Assembly: GCA_027064085.1 (NCBI GenBank)
Contig: JAMOQH010000119.1
Coordinates: 1 to 8,582 of the forward strand
Source of the DNA: a bacterium
Lineage (GTDB): Bacteria > UBP6 > JAFGXH01
DNA length: 8,582 nucleotides
Direction: 5' to 3'
Position numbers and translations under genes: made by a program. The notes below the pieces were generated by a model. The model ran no database searches, was not told the DNA's origin, and worked only from the letters and a program-made list of their open reading frames with translations. Of the stretch, positions 1-5,663 are shown piece after piece (the first letter of the stretch is position 1; each line of letters opens with the position of its first letter).

Positions 1-39
1 AATACTGTTTGTCAGAAGTGACACTAAACACTTAACCAC

Positions 40-124
40 GCGGACGTGGTGAAATTGGTAGACACGCCAGACTTAGGATCTGGTGCCGCAAGGTGTGAAG
101 GTTCAAGTCCTTTCGTCCGCACCA
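40..124 (+). tRNA. tRNA-Leu, anticodon UAG
   Basis: A complete class II tRNA folds here. The acceptor stem pairs 40-46 with 114-120, the discriminator is A121 and CCA is encoded at 122-124. The anticodon stem 67-71/79-83 encloses the loop CTTAGGA with anticodon TAG (reads CUA leucine codons). The long variable arm (84-96) has a GCAA loop, as expected for tRNA-Leu. The T-arm is 97-101/109-113 with loop TTCAAGT. tRNA 3' ends are common integration sites for mobile elements, and the plasmid-like genes all lie on its 3' side. Confidence 0.97.
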
Positions 125-257
125 TTAAATAATCAAATCTCTCAAAACACCATAAATAACGAACTTTTAAAGACTTTAAGAAAACTCATAAATTATTTTT
201 CTAACCTATTTCTAACCTTGAATTGTAAAACTTTGCAATATAAATAATTATTTTAGG

Positions 258-279
258 ACTGTGGTTCGATTCCCTTGCT
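258..279 (+). other. T-arm-like fragment, possible tRNA remnant
   Basis: The patch contains GGTTCGATTCCC, which is the conserved T-loop core (GG-TTCRANT-CC) of bacterial tRNAs. The flanks do not complete a five-pair T stem (a T/C mismatch and a T/T clash), and no acceptor strand or CCA follows. It may be a degraded tRNA 3' end left by earlier integration, or chance. Confidence 0.25.
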
Positions 280-289
280 TTATTTTCAT

Positions 290-315
290 TTTAAACCTTA
301 TTTTTAGGGTTTAAA
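290..315. repeat. Hairpin downstream of the tRNA
   Basis: TTTAAACC (290-297) is the exact reverse complement of GGTTTAAA (308-315), with a 10-nt T-rich loop. No T tract follows the stem on either strand, so a Rho-independent terminator is not well supported. It might end read-through from the tRNA or be a protein-binding site. Confidence 0.3.
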
Positions 316-529
316 TGTCTATAATCTTCATTATAAACCTTTTAACTCACTTATAATAAACTTACAATTCACTTAAAAAAGTAAATATAGTGAAGTTTAA
401 ATTATACTATTTACACCCATATTTTACTATAATTTTGTTTATTTTACTTTTCTAATCTTCCCTATTTCAGGACTTTGAAGTAGGAAAACTCATTTTGACA
501 CTATACGGAAAAATCAAAGGATTATCCAT

Positions 530-826
530 ATGAAAGCTGTCAATAATATTACATACAATTCTTATCTTACAATCCAAGTGAATGAATACTTTTTAAATGA
601 ACTAAAAAGTAGATATAACAATAAACTGATGATTAGTAAAAATGAACTATCAGAAGTTTTAAATATATCTTCAAGAACCATATCAAATAAAATGAGTGAA
701 GGAACCTTAAAAATAAGATATATAAAAATGGGAACCACAAAACAATCTGGAATTATGTTTCCAATTATTGCAGTTGCTGAATATTTGACTAATGAGATGA
801 ATGAAGAAAACATTCTAAGTGCTTAA
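530..826 (+). CDS. Small helix-turn-helix protein, AlpA/excisionase-like
   Basis: This 98-aa protein has a predicted winged-HTH core at about residues 34-88. The stretch MISKNELSEVLNISSRTISN (34-53) matches the pattern 'choose-element, avoid-cell, recognition helix' seen in AlpA/MerR-type and phage excisionase DNA-binding domains. It is followed by a wing (KIRYIKMGTTKQSG) and a helix ending in AVAEYL, as in AlpA-like proteins where a 'fp..dv..yL' helix closes the fold. The first 30 residues have no recognisable motif. The ATG is preceded by AAAGGA (516-521) at good spacing. It is the first gene after tRNA-Leu, a typical place for an excisionase or element regulator. No integrase is next to it, so the recombination role is inferred; a plain transcriptional repressor is equally possible. 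Confidence 0.6.
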   Translation: MKAVNNITYNSYLTIQVNEYFLNELKSRYNNKLMISKNELSEVLNISSRTISNKMSEGTLKIRYIKMGTTKQSGIMFPIIAVAEYLTNEMNEENILSA

Positions 827-930
827 CTACTTTATATTACACACTTAATATAGCAAAAAAGGTACTGTTAACTATGCAATACTACATTAAATATAAACTT
901 AAAAGAGAGAATTTATAATTTAACTTTTAA

Positions 931-2283
931 TTAAATATCTTTCACTTTTTTTAAAATAACAATACTCTCTTTATCCATTGTTTTACAAGTTTCTCCTTGA
1001 ATATTAGTTGCAGAAACACTATAAGGCATTCTTTTATTGACAATTGTTCTATAAAAAATACTTTCAAGTTCTAATCCATACTCCTTGCCTAATTCTGCAA
1101 TAATTAAATCCGTATTTAATTGAATATTTTTTACAGTTCTTGAAGCAACAATAAAAACAGCATATTTATTAAGTTTTAAAAATTTCACTTGTTGTTTAAT
1201 CGCATTATCTAAATCAATATAAAAAGACAATACATCCCTAATTCTATCTATATTCTTTTTTTCTTTTAAATCAAGTGTGAATTTCATAGTTGTAATAGCT
1301 TGAAATAAAGCTTGAGATTTATATATTACTTTATCTTCTATATCTATAAATTTTATTTTACCTCCAAGTAATTCTTTGTCTATATTTTCTACATGTCCTT
1401 TTTCATTTTCACTGATTAGTTCAAGCCATAGAGATTGTAGTTTAGAAAATTGCCCATAGGCAACTGTTGTCTTACTATCTCCGTAAGGCGGTGAAGTCAT
1501 GATTAAATCAACTTTCTTATTGATTTGATAATTTCTACTATCTCCAGTAATTATAGTAGTAGTGCTATTGTTCTGAATATTAGAAAAATCTGAGACTGCT
1601 TTTGCTACTTTTAAAATAGAGTTATGAAAAGCATTTAAAATATCATCTTCATTGTAACTTATCTCTTCCTTTTTTTTATCTTTATGCATTTTAAATCCAC
1701 TATGCTTACAATGAGACAATTTTCTAATAATCGAACTAAAAGCTACTTTATATAAGTTTTGGATATTTTCATCTTCAAATTTGTTAATTGTTGTAGATAT
1801 TTTAGAAAAAATGTTTATTACAAAAGGATTGAACCAAAAGTCTATATTTGCAAAATTTTTAATTTTTAATTTTTTATCTATTACTTTATAGTTTTTCCAA
1901 AAAAGTTCATAAGAATTTATCAACACATCTTTTTTGATTTGAGTAGTTTTAACTTTACTAATTAAGATAGCAAGAGGGTTTAAGTCAATACCGATACCAT
2001 TTCTATTTAATATTTTTGCCTCAACTATCGTAGTTCCTGATCCAGAAAAAATATCCAGAATAGTATCTTCTTCCTCTGTTAATTCATTTATAATTTTTCT
2101 TGCTAATTGAGGAATAAACATAGCTGGATAATCATGTATTTTATGTGTGTATATATCTATTTTACATTTTTTGAAATCCCATTCATCCAACCACTCCTTA
2201 GCACTATTATATTTTGGATAATGTTTTTCGTAATCTATTTTTGTATTTAATATTTTTTTTAATTCATTTATTCTTGTAATCAT
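931..2283 (-). CDS. DNA methyltransferase (N4-cytosine/N6-adenine class) of a Type II R-M system
   Basis: This 450-aa protein is the modification subunit, transferring a methyl group from S-adenosylmethionine to the exocyclic amino group of a base. A motif X-like segment HKIHDYPAMFIPQLARKII is at 47-65, motif I DIFSGSGTT (AdoMet binding) at 77-85, motif II GIDLNP at 98-103 and catalytic motif IV TSPPYG at 263-268. The S-P-P-Y form favours N4-methylcytosine, as in the known partners of MvaI and BcnI, but does not exclude N6-adenine. The order X, I, then IV with about 180 residues between I and IV places target recognition between them or at the C-terminus. It is transcribed divergently from the regulator-endonuclease operon, an arrangement like PvuII. 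A short SD (AAGGA, 2287-2291) sits 3 nt before the ATG. The recognition sequence cannot be read from the protein; a CCNGG-type site is a guess from the partner nuclease. Confidence 0.9.
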   Translation of the reverse strand: MITRINELKKILNTKIDYEKHYPKYNSAKEWLDEWDFKKCKIDIYTHKIHDYPAMFIPQLARKIINELTEEEDTILDIFSGSGTTIVEAKILNRNGIGIDLNPLAILISKVKTTQIKKDVLINSYELFWKNYKVIDKKLKIKNFANIDFWFNPFVINIFSKISTTINKFEDENIQNLYKVAFSSIIRKLSHCKHSGFKMHKDKKKEEISYNEDDILNAFHNSILKVAKAVSDFSNIQNNSTTTIITGDSRNYQINKKVDLIMTSPPYGDSKTTVAYGQFSKLQSLWLELISENEKGHVENIDKELLGGKIKFIDIEDKVIYKSQALFQAITTMKFTLDLKEKKNIDRIRDVLSFYIDLDNAIKQQVKFLKLNKYAVFIVASRTVKNIQLNTDLIIAELGKEYGLELESIFYRTIVNKRMPYSVSATNIQGETCKTMDKESIVILKKVKDI

Positions 2284-2307
2284 ATATCCTTAGCTTTTTT
2301 ATAAAAT

Positions 2308-2326
2308 ATAGGTAATTCTTACCTAT
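2308..2326. promoter_or_regulatory. Perfect palindrome, candidate C-protein operator
   Basis: ATAGGTAA (2308-2315), spacer TTC, and TTACCTAT (2319-2326) form an exact 8+8 inverted repeat. Size and symmetry fit the binding site of a dimeric XRE-type regulator, and it lies in the gap shared by the divergent methyltransferase and regulator genes. Only one clear copy is seen, whereas many controller systems have two adjacent operators. Confidence 0.55.
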
Positions 2327-2360
2327 GGGGAAACTGCAACCAGTATAAATTTATCGTAAA

Positions 2361-2387
2361 CTTCCTTAATTGAAATTTATAAGGAGG
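2361..2387 (+). promoter_or_regulatory. Hairpin that can mask the Shine-Dalgarno of the regulator gene
   Basis: CTTCCTTA (2361-2368) can pair with TAAGGAGG (2380-2387) over eight positions with one G-U pair and an 11-nt loop, covering the whole SD of the TTG-started regulator gene. A competing 9-bp inverted repeat, TATAAATTT (2344-2352) with AAATTTATA (2373-2381), shares the region. The two structures cannot both form fully. This suggests, but does not prove, translational control. Confidence 0.35.
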
Positions 2388-2392
2388 TTTTT

Positions 2393-2644
2393 TTGGAAGT
2401 TTCTAATCAAACAATTATGCAATTTCATAAAAAAATTGCAGCTAATGTCCAACAAAAACGACTTGATGCTGGCAAAAGTCAACTAGATATTGCCTATGAA
2501 GCATTAAATTTAACTAATGACAGTTTTGTTTCCAAGCTTGAAAATTGTAGCGAAGGAAAACATTTTAATTTGGAGCAATTATACCGTATTTCAATTCATT
2601 TGGAATGTGATATTGCTGATTTTTTTAAAGGTATTAAAAAATGA
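2393..2644 (+). CDS. XRE-family controller-type regulator of the R-M locus
   Basis: This 83-aa protein has the size of restriction-modification controller (C) proteins. A five-helix XRE domain spans about residues 10-80: the KKIAANVQQKRLDAGKSQLDI part gives helices 1-2, and the recognition helix lies near NDSFVSKLE (42-50). LEQLYRISIHLECDIADFF (60-78) matches the typical closing 'l..La.aL.v...dLf' segment. The start is TTG at 2393, chosen because a very strong SD (AAGGAGG, 2381-2387) lies 5 nt before it and no ATG precedes the HTH. Its end overlaps the endonuclease start (ATGA, 2641-2644), so the two are probably translationally coupled. By analogy with PvuII-type loci it would delay endonuclease synthesis until methylation is established; the palindrome upstream is its likely site. 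Confidence 0.8.
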   Translation: MEVSNQTIMQFHKKIAANVQQKRLDAGKSQLDIAYEALNLTNDSFVSKLENCSEGKHFNLEQLYRISIHLECDIADFFKGIKK

Positions 2645-3405
2645 GTAAAAAAGAATTAGAAGAAAGTTTAGAATATTTACAAAATAAATTAAAAGAGTAT
2701 AAAGGTGTCTGGGTCCAATCAAGTAGAAGTCATGATACCGGTATCGGACATACTTTTGAGGAAAAGATTTTAGAAAAAGAAGAAGATAATTTAGCAGATC
2801 CAGATTTAGCTTCTTTAGAAATAAAATCTCAAAGATTGAATTCTGCATCAAAAATGACATTATTTACTAAATCTCCTTCATATCCATTAAGAGCAAATAC
2901 ATATATTAGAGATAATTTTGGAATTGCTGATGAAGATTTTCCTTCAAATAATATAATTCATACTTCATTTTTTGGAAATGATATTAGACATTATAAAGAT
3001 GGATATGGTTTTAAATTAGAAGCCAATAATGACGAAAAAAAATTATATTTAAGAGTTTATGATAACAATGATAATTTAATAGATACAGAAATTTATTGGA
3101 CATATTGTATTTTAGAAGAAAAATTAACGACAAAACTTCATAATATAGGTTTTATAGAAGCAAAAACAAAAAAAGAGAATGGCAATGAATATTTTATGTA
3201 TCAAAAACTTACTGTTCTCTTTAATCCTACACTAGATAAATTTATTGAAAATATACTAAATGGAGTTATTCAATTTGATATTAGAATAGGTATATATAGA
3301 AGTGGAAAGAATATTGGAAAACCTCATGACCATGGAAGTGGTTTTAGAATTTCAAAAAAAGATTTTGTAAAATTATTTGAAACAGTGAAAGTGATTGAGT
3401 TTTAA
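2641..3405 (+). CDS. MvaI/BcnI-family Type II restriction endonuclease
   Basis: This 254-aa protein is close to the length of MvaI and BcnI. The family signature is visible: GIGHTFEE (34-41) supplies the early glutamate (E40 or E41), and D55-LASL-E60-I-K62 matches the D-X4-E-X-K active site of this PD-(D/E)XK group. A later basic segment, RIGIYRSGKNIGKPHDHGSGFRI (around 225-247), also resembles the family's C-terminal part. MvaI and BcnI cut CCWGG and CCSGG and act as monomers, cutting one strand at a time; they are related to MutH. The exact target here is unknown. The ATG overlaps the regulator stop and it shares the operon with the exonuclease III gene. No internal stop or missing catalytic residue is seen, so it looks functional. 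Confidence 0.87.
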   Translation: MSKKELEESLEYLQNKLKEYKGVWVQSSRSHDTGIGHTFEEKILEKEEDNLADPDLASLEIKSQRLNSASKMTLFTKSPSYPLRANTYIRDNFGIADEDFPSNNIIHTSFFGNDIRHYKDGYGFKLEANNDEKKLYLRVYDNNDNLIDTEIYWTYCILEEKLTTKLHNIGFIEAKTKKENGNEYFMYQKLTVLFNPTLDKFIENILNGVIQFDIRIGIYRSGKNIGKPHDHGSGFRISKKDFVKLFETVKVIEF

Positions 3406-3408
3406 AAT

Positions 3409-4194
3409 TTGAACAACAGACAAACAGTAAATATACTATCTTGGAATGTTAATGGATTGAGAGCTATTGAAAGAAAAAAAGCATTCAATTGGATTGACAC
3501 ATTTAAAATAGATTTATTGTGTTTGCAAGAAACAAAGTTGTCTTCTGATGAGCAACTTCCTAAGTTATGTAAAAAAAAATTTTATTCAATATCTCTTAAT
3601 AATAGTTCAAATAAAGGTTTTTCAGGAACAGCAGTTTATTCTATGCTAAAAGCTGATAAAGAAGATTTTTGTATAGATATAGATACAGAACTTGATGGAA
3701 GGGTAATCAAGCAAACATTCGGTAAAACAATTTTATTTAATGTATATTTCCCAAATGGTAAGTTAAATAAAGAACGGTTAGAAAGAAAGATTAAATTTTA
3801 TCAAGATTTTTTAGATTATTGTAATAAATTAAGGGAAGAAGGTAATTCTATTATAATTTGTGGTGATTTTAATACAGCACATAAAGATATAGATTTAAAA
3901 AAAACTAAAATTACTAATAAATCAGGTTTTACTGAAATTGAAAGAAGTTGTTTTGATGATTTTATAAAACAAGGATATATAGATACATATAGATATATTC
4001 ATGGTAATAAAGAAAATGCCTATACATGGTGGTCATATCGCTCTAAGGGGAAAGAAAAAAATGAAGGATGGAGAATTGATTATATACTAATTTCAGAAGA
4101 TTTAATTGCTTCCCTGCAAGATGCATTTATTTTAGAAAACATATCTGGTTCAGACCACTGTCCAATAGGAATTAGAATAAACATTCTTATATAA
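3409..4194 (+). CDS. Exonuclease III-family nuclease in the R-M operon
   Basis: This complete 261-aa EEP-fold nuclease has all family motifs: ILSWNVNGLRA (9-19), LCLQETKL with E41, VYFPNG with Y113, CGDFNTAHKDIDL with D153 and N155, SGFTEIER (172-179), WRIDYIL (221-227) and SGSDH with D249 and H250. Family members are AP endonucleases and 3'-to-5' exonucleases that act on duplex DNA at ends, nicks and abasic sites. The start is TTG at 3409, 3 nt after the endonuclease stop and in the same frame; no ATG precedes the first motif and no clear SD is present, so reinitiation is likely. A housekeeping copy normally sits elsewhere in the chromosome. Its place here suggests a role tied to restriction, either degrading cut or nicked DNA or repairing damage linked to modification. 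Confidence 0.9.
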   Translation: MNNRQTVNILSWNVNGLRAIERKKAFNWIDTFKIDLLCLQETKLSSDEQLPKLCKKKFYSISLNNSSNKGFSGTAVYSMLKADKEDFCIDIDTELDGRVIKQTFGKTILFNVYFPNGKLNKERLERKIKFYQDFLDYCNKLREEGNSIIICGDFNTAHKDIDLKKTKITNKSGFTEIERSCFDDFIKQGYIDTYRYIHGNKENAYTWWSYRSKGKEKNEGWRIDYILISEDLIASLQDAFILENISGSDHCPIGIRINILI

Positions 4195-4279
4195 ACTTTA
4201 ATCCCACTATCCATTTAAAATAAATCTCTTCAAGATTTGATTACATTACTATTGAGAGTATGCAGAGCAAGAGTAAAAA

Positions 4280-4302
4280 GGATGTGATTTACAATCACTT
4301 CC
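4280..4302. repeat. Imperfect palindrome, possible operator
   Basis: GGA-T-GTGATT (4280-4289), spacer TAC, then AATCAC-T-TCC (4293-4302) pair at nine of ten positions, with a single T/T mismatch. It is the most GC-rich inverted repeat of the gap. It could be a regulator site; no neighbouring copy was found. Confidence 0.3.
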
Positions 4303-4543
4303 ACTAAATACAACTTCTTAACTTTATAATTTTTGTTTTACAACAGAAAATCAACCAATCAATAATCTCTCAAATATCAATCATTAGTTCAAGTTTTCGT
4401 AATTTAATTTTAGAATATTATTGTCTGATATCAACATTAAATATTGCATATTCAGAGGTTAATATAAGACAAAATCTTCTTCATAAACTCCTACAACCCG
4501 ATGAACTAACGAAGAAATATTTGACAAATAAGAGATTGGTTTT

Positions 4544-4570
4544 CTTCTTAAAATTAAAAAAGTTAAGAAG
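4544..4570. repeat. Perfect inverted repeat in the ardA leader
   Basis: CTTCTTAA (4544-4551) and TTAAGAAG (4563-4570) are exact reverse complements around an 11-nt A-rich loop, about 54 nt upstream of the ardA ATG. No T run follows, so a terminator is unlikely. It may be an operator or a folded single-strand element. Confidence 0.35.
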
Positions 4571-4623
4571 TAAAAACACCCCTCAAAATCTTCAAAAAAA
4601 TATTTGAAATTAAAGGACAAGAG

Positions 4624-5154
4624 ATGAAAGTATATATAACAGACTTAGAGGCATATAACAATGGTGTATTAGTAGGGAGATGGATAACTTTACCTATGGA
4701 TAGAGATTTATTAGCTGAATGTGTAGAGGACATACTCAACGATGGGAGAAAATCCTGTAATCATTCACATCATCACGAAGAATACTTCATAACAGATTTT
4801 GAATGTGAGTATATGAGTATAGAAGAATATTCGCCAATTAACAAGTATAACCACATTGCCGAAGTTATAGAAGACATAGATGAAGATGGTGTAAAAGCTA
4901 TTAAATTTTTAGTTGAAAATAATCTTGTTAAAGATATTTTTGAAGCGATAGAAAATTATGAAGATAGTGTGAGAATTTACGAAGATAGCACAATGGAAGA
5001 TATAGCAGAAGACTTTATTGAAGAGTGTTATAACCTTGATGACATACCAACCATCATAAGTAATAATATAGACTATGAAGCTATTGCTCGTGATATGGAG
5101 ATAGAGGGAAATTACTTTAAAGTAGAGAATGATATCTATGAGTATATAGGGTAA
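4624..5154 (+). CDS. ardA: ArdA-type antirestriction protein
   Basis: At 176 aa this has the usual ArdA length. ArdA proteins mimic the shape and charge of bent B-DNA and block Type I restriction enzymes, helping conjugative elements survive entry. The N-terminal MKVYITDLEAYNNGVLVGRWITLP (1-24) and the C-terminal block DFIEECYNLDDIP...NIDYEAIARDMEIEGNYFKVENDIYEY (130-174) match the family pattern. I count 45 Asp/Glu against 12 Lys/Arg, a net charge near -33, as expected of a DNA mimic. An unusual His-rich patch, CNHSHHHEEY, lies at 45-54. The ATG has an SD AAAGGA 6 nt upstream. It lies next to a Type II R-M locus, and ArdA is not expected to disable that class strongly, so the two can coexist. 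Replication and mobilisation genes follow nearby. Confidence 0.9.
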   Translation: MKVYITDLEAYNNGVLVGRWITLPMDRDLLAECVEDILNDGRKSCNHSHHHEEYFITDFECEYMSIEEYSPINKYNHIAEVIEDIDEDGVKAIKFLVENNLVKDIFEAIENYEDSVRIYEDSTMEDIAEDFIEECYNLDDIPTIISNNIDYEAIARDMEIEGNYFKVENDIYEYIG

Positions 5155-5166
5155 AATACCCTATAT
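5144..5166 (+). repeat. Perfect stem-loop over the ardA stop codon
   Basis: Ten perfect pairs (5144-5153 with 5157-5166) around an AAA loop. The ardA TAA (5152-5154) lies inside. Only three G-C pairs and a weak downstream T run (TTT, then AACAAATATTTT) make it a poor but possible terminator. It may instead stabilise the ardA mRNA 3' end or reduce read-through into the next gene. Confidence 0.45.
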
Positions 5167-5198
5167 TTAACAAATATTTTAAAAAGGAATACAAAACT

Positions 5199-5663
5199 AT
5201 GAAAAATTTAATATTAGTGATTTTATTATCATTTACAACTTTATTACAATCACAATCATTCTCTAAAAATAATATATTGGGAGTGTGGGAAGTTTCAAGT
5301 AAGAAAATGCAGGGTTTTACAAGCTTTGGAAAAGAGTTCTCAACGACAAGAGGACAATCATATATTTTAATATTTAATAAGCATGGTTTCGTTAAAAATA
5401 AAACAACTGGTTCAATATATAACTATGAAATTATCAACGGTAAATTAAAAATATATCAAACTAAAACCTATAAATATAACCATAAAATCAAAGATAAAAA
5501 ACATTATGATTTATGGGCTATTACTGGGGATTTTGAAAATTGTAGTGTTGCTAAAATCGTGAAGAAAAACCTAACTGGCTTTTATCACAAAGATGGCTAT
5601 AAATTTTGTAAAATTCAGGACTACCCACAACCAATTTTTAGGAGTGAAGATTTTAAATTTTAA
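5199..5663 (+). CDS. Small exported protein of unknown function
   Basis: This 154-aa protein begins with a clear signal peptide: a Lys at position 2-3, then the hydrophobic core LILVILLSFTTLL (4-16). The cleavage site is uncertain, probably near residues 18-20. The mature part starts ILGVWEVSS (26-34), a pattern common in small lipocalin-like or beta-rich periplasmic proteins ('l.G.W.v'), followed by alternating beta-like strands. Two cysteines, C115 and C137, could form a disulfide after export. There is no lipobox cysteine. An SD AAGGA (5184-5188) precedes the ATG by 10 nt. It lies 44 nt after ardA on the same strand, so it may be partly co-transcribed through the intervening hairpin. No function can be assigned; a surface or entry-related role for the element would be a guess. 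Confidence 0.7.
   Translation: MKNLILVILLSFTTLLQSQSFSKNNILGVWEVSSKKMQGFTSFGKEFSTTRGQSYILIFNKHGFVKNKTTGSIYNYEIINGKLKIYQTKTYKYNHKIKDKKHYDLWAITGDFENCSVAKIVKKNLTGFYHKDGYKFCKIQDYPQPIFRSEDFKF

Larger units (their letters stand above)
125..529. other. 405-bp non-coding region between tRNA-Leu and the HTH gene
   Basis: No credible reading frame is visible; the longest ATG frame near 315 is 13 codons. The stretch is very AT-rich. It contains a tRNA T-arm-like patch near 258-279, a perfect 8-bp hairpin at 290-315, and a larger imperfect inverted repeat whose outer arms TAAACTT (357-363) and AAGTTTA (393-399) match exactly. The motif TCACTT occurs at 347-352 and 369-374, and related CTTCACTA occurs on the other strand at about 388-395. 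Such clustered repeats beside a tRNA and an excisionase-like gene could be recombination-factor or repressor binding sites, but this is inference. Confidence 0.4.
2284..2392. promoter_or_regulatory. Divergent control region of the R-M locus
   Basis: This 109-bp gap must hold the promoters for the methyltransferase (minus) and for the regulator-endonuclease operon (plus). On the plus strand TATAAA (2344-2349) is a credible -10, about 44 nt upstream of the TTG start. On the minus strand the AT-rich TATATT/TTTATA stretch around 2299-2310 is a candidate -10 for the methyltransferase. The palindrome at 2308-2326 would overlap the -35 position of the plus promoter and the -10 of the minus promoter. 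A bound regulator could therefore affect both. Promoter positions are inferred from spacing only. Confidence 0.55.
4195..4623. other. 429-bp non-coding region upstream of ardA
   Basis: No credible gene is seen on either strand. Structural elements are a short hairpin AAATCT/AGATTT (4222-4238), an imperfect palindrome at 4280-4302, a perfect 8-bp inverted repeat CTTCTTAA/TTAAGAAG (4544-4551/4563-4570), and a small hairpin TTCAAA/TTTGAA (4591-4608) just before the ardA SD (AAAGGA, 4612-4617). TTGACA at 4521-4526 looks like a -35 element, but the nearest -10-like TAAAAT (4549-4554) is 22 nt away, too far for a normal promoter. Leader regions of ardA genes on conjugative elements can hold structured promoters; that is only a possibility here. 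Confidence 0.4.

Noticed and set aside
495-500. TTGACA upstream of the HTH gene as a -35 element
   Set aside because: No acceptable -10 hexamer lies 16-18 nt downstream before the SD; the same holds for TTGACA at 4521-4526.
562-813. Minus-strand frame of 83 codons inside the HTH gene
   Set aside because: It is antisense to a better supported plus-strand gene with an SD and a recognisable HTH domain; its content is the hydrophobic mirror of that gene.
2591-2860. Minus-strand frame of 89 codons across the regulator/endonuclease junction
   Set aside because: It overlaps two well supported genes, including the endonuclease active-site region, and has no recognisable domain.
4250-4310. Possible tRNA with an anticodon-like arm around 4283-4299
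   Set aside because: Only one arm can be drawn; no acceptor stem, D-arm or T-arm is found around it, so it is listed as a palindrome only.
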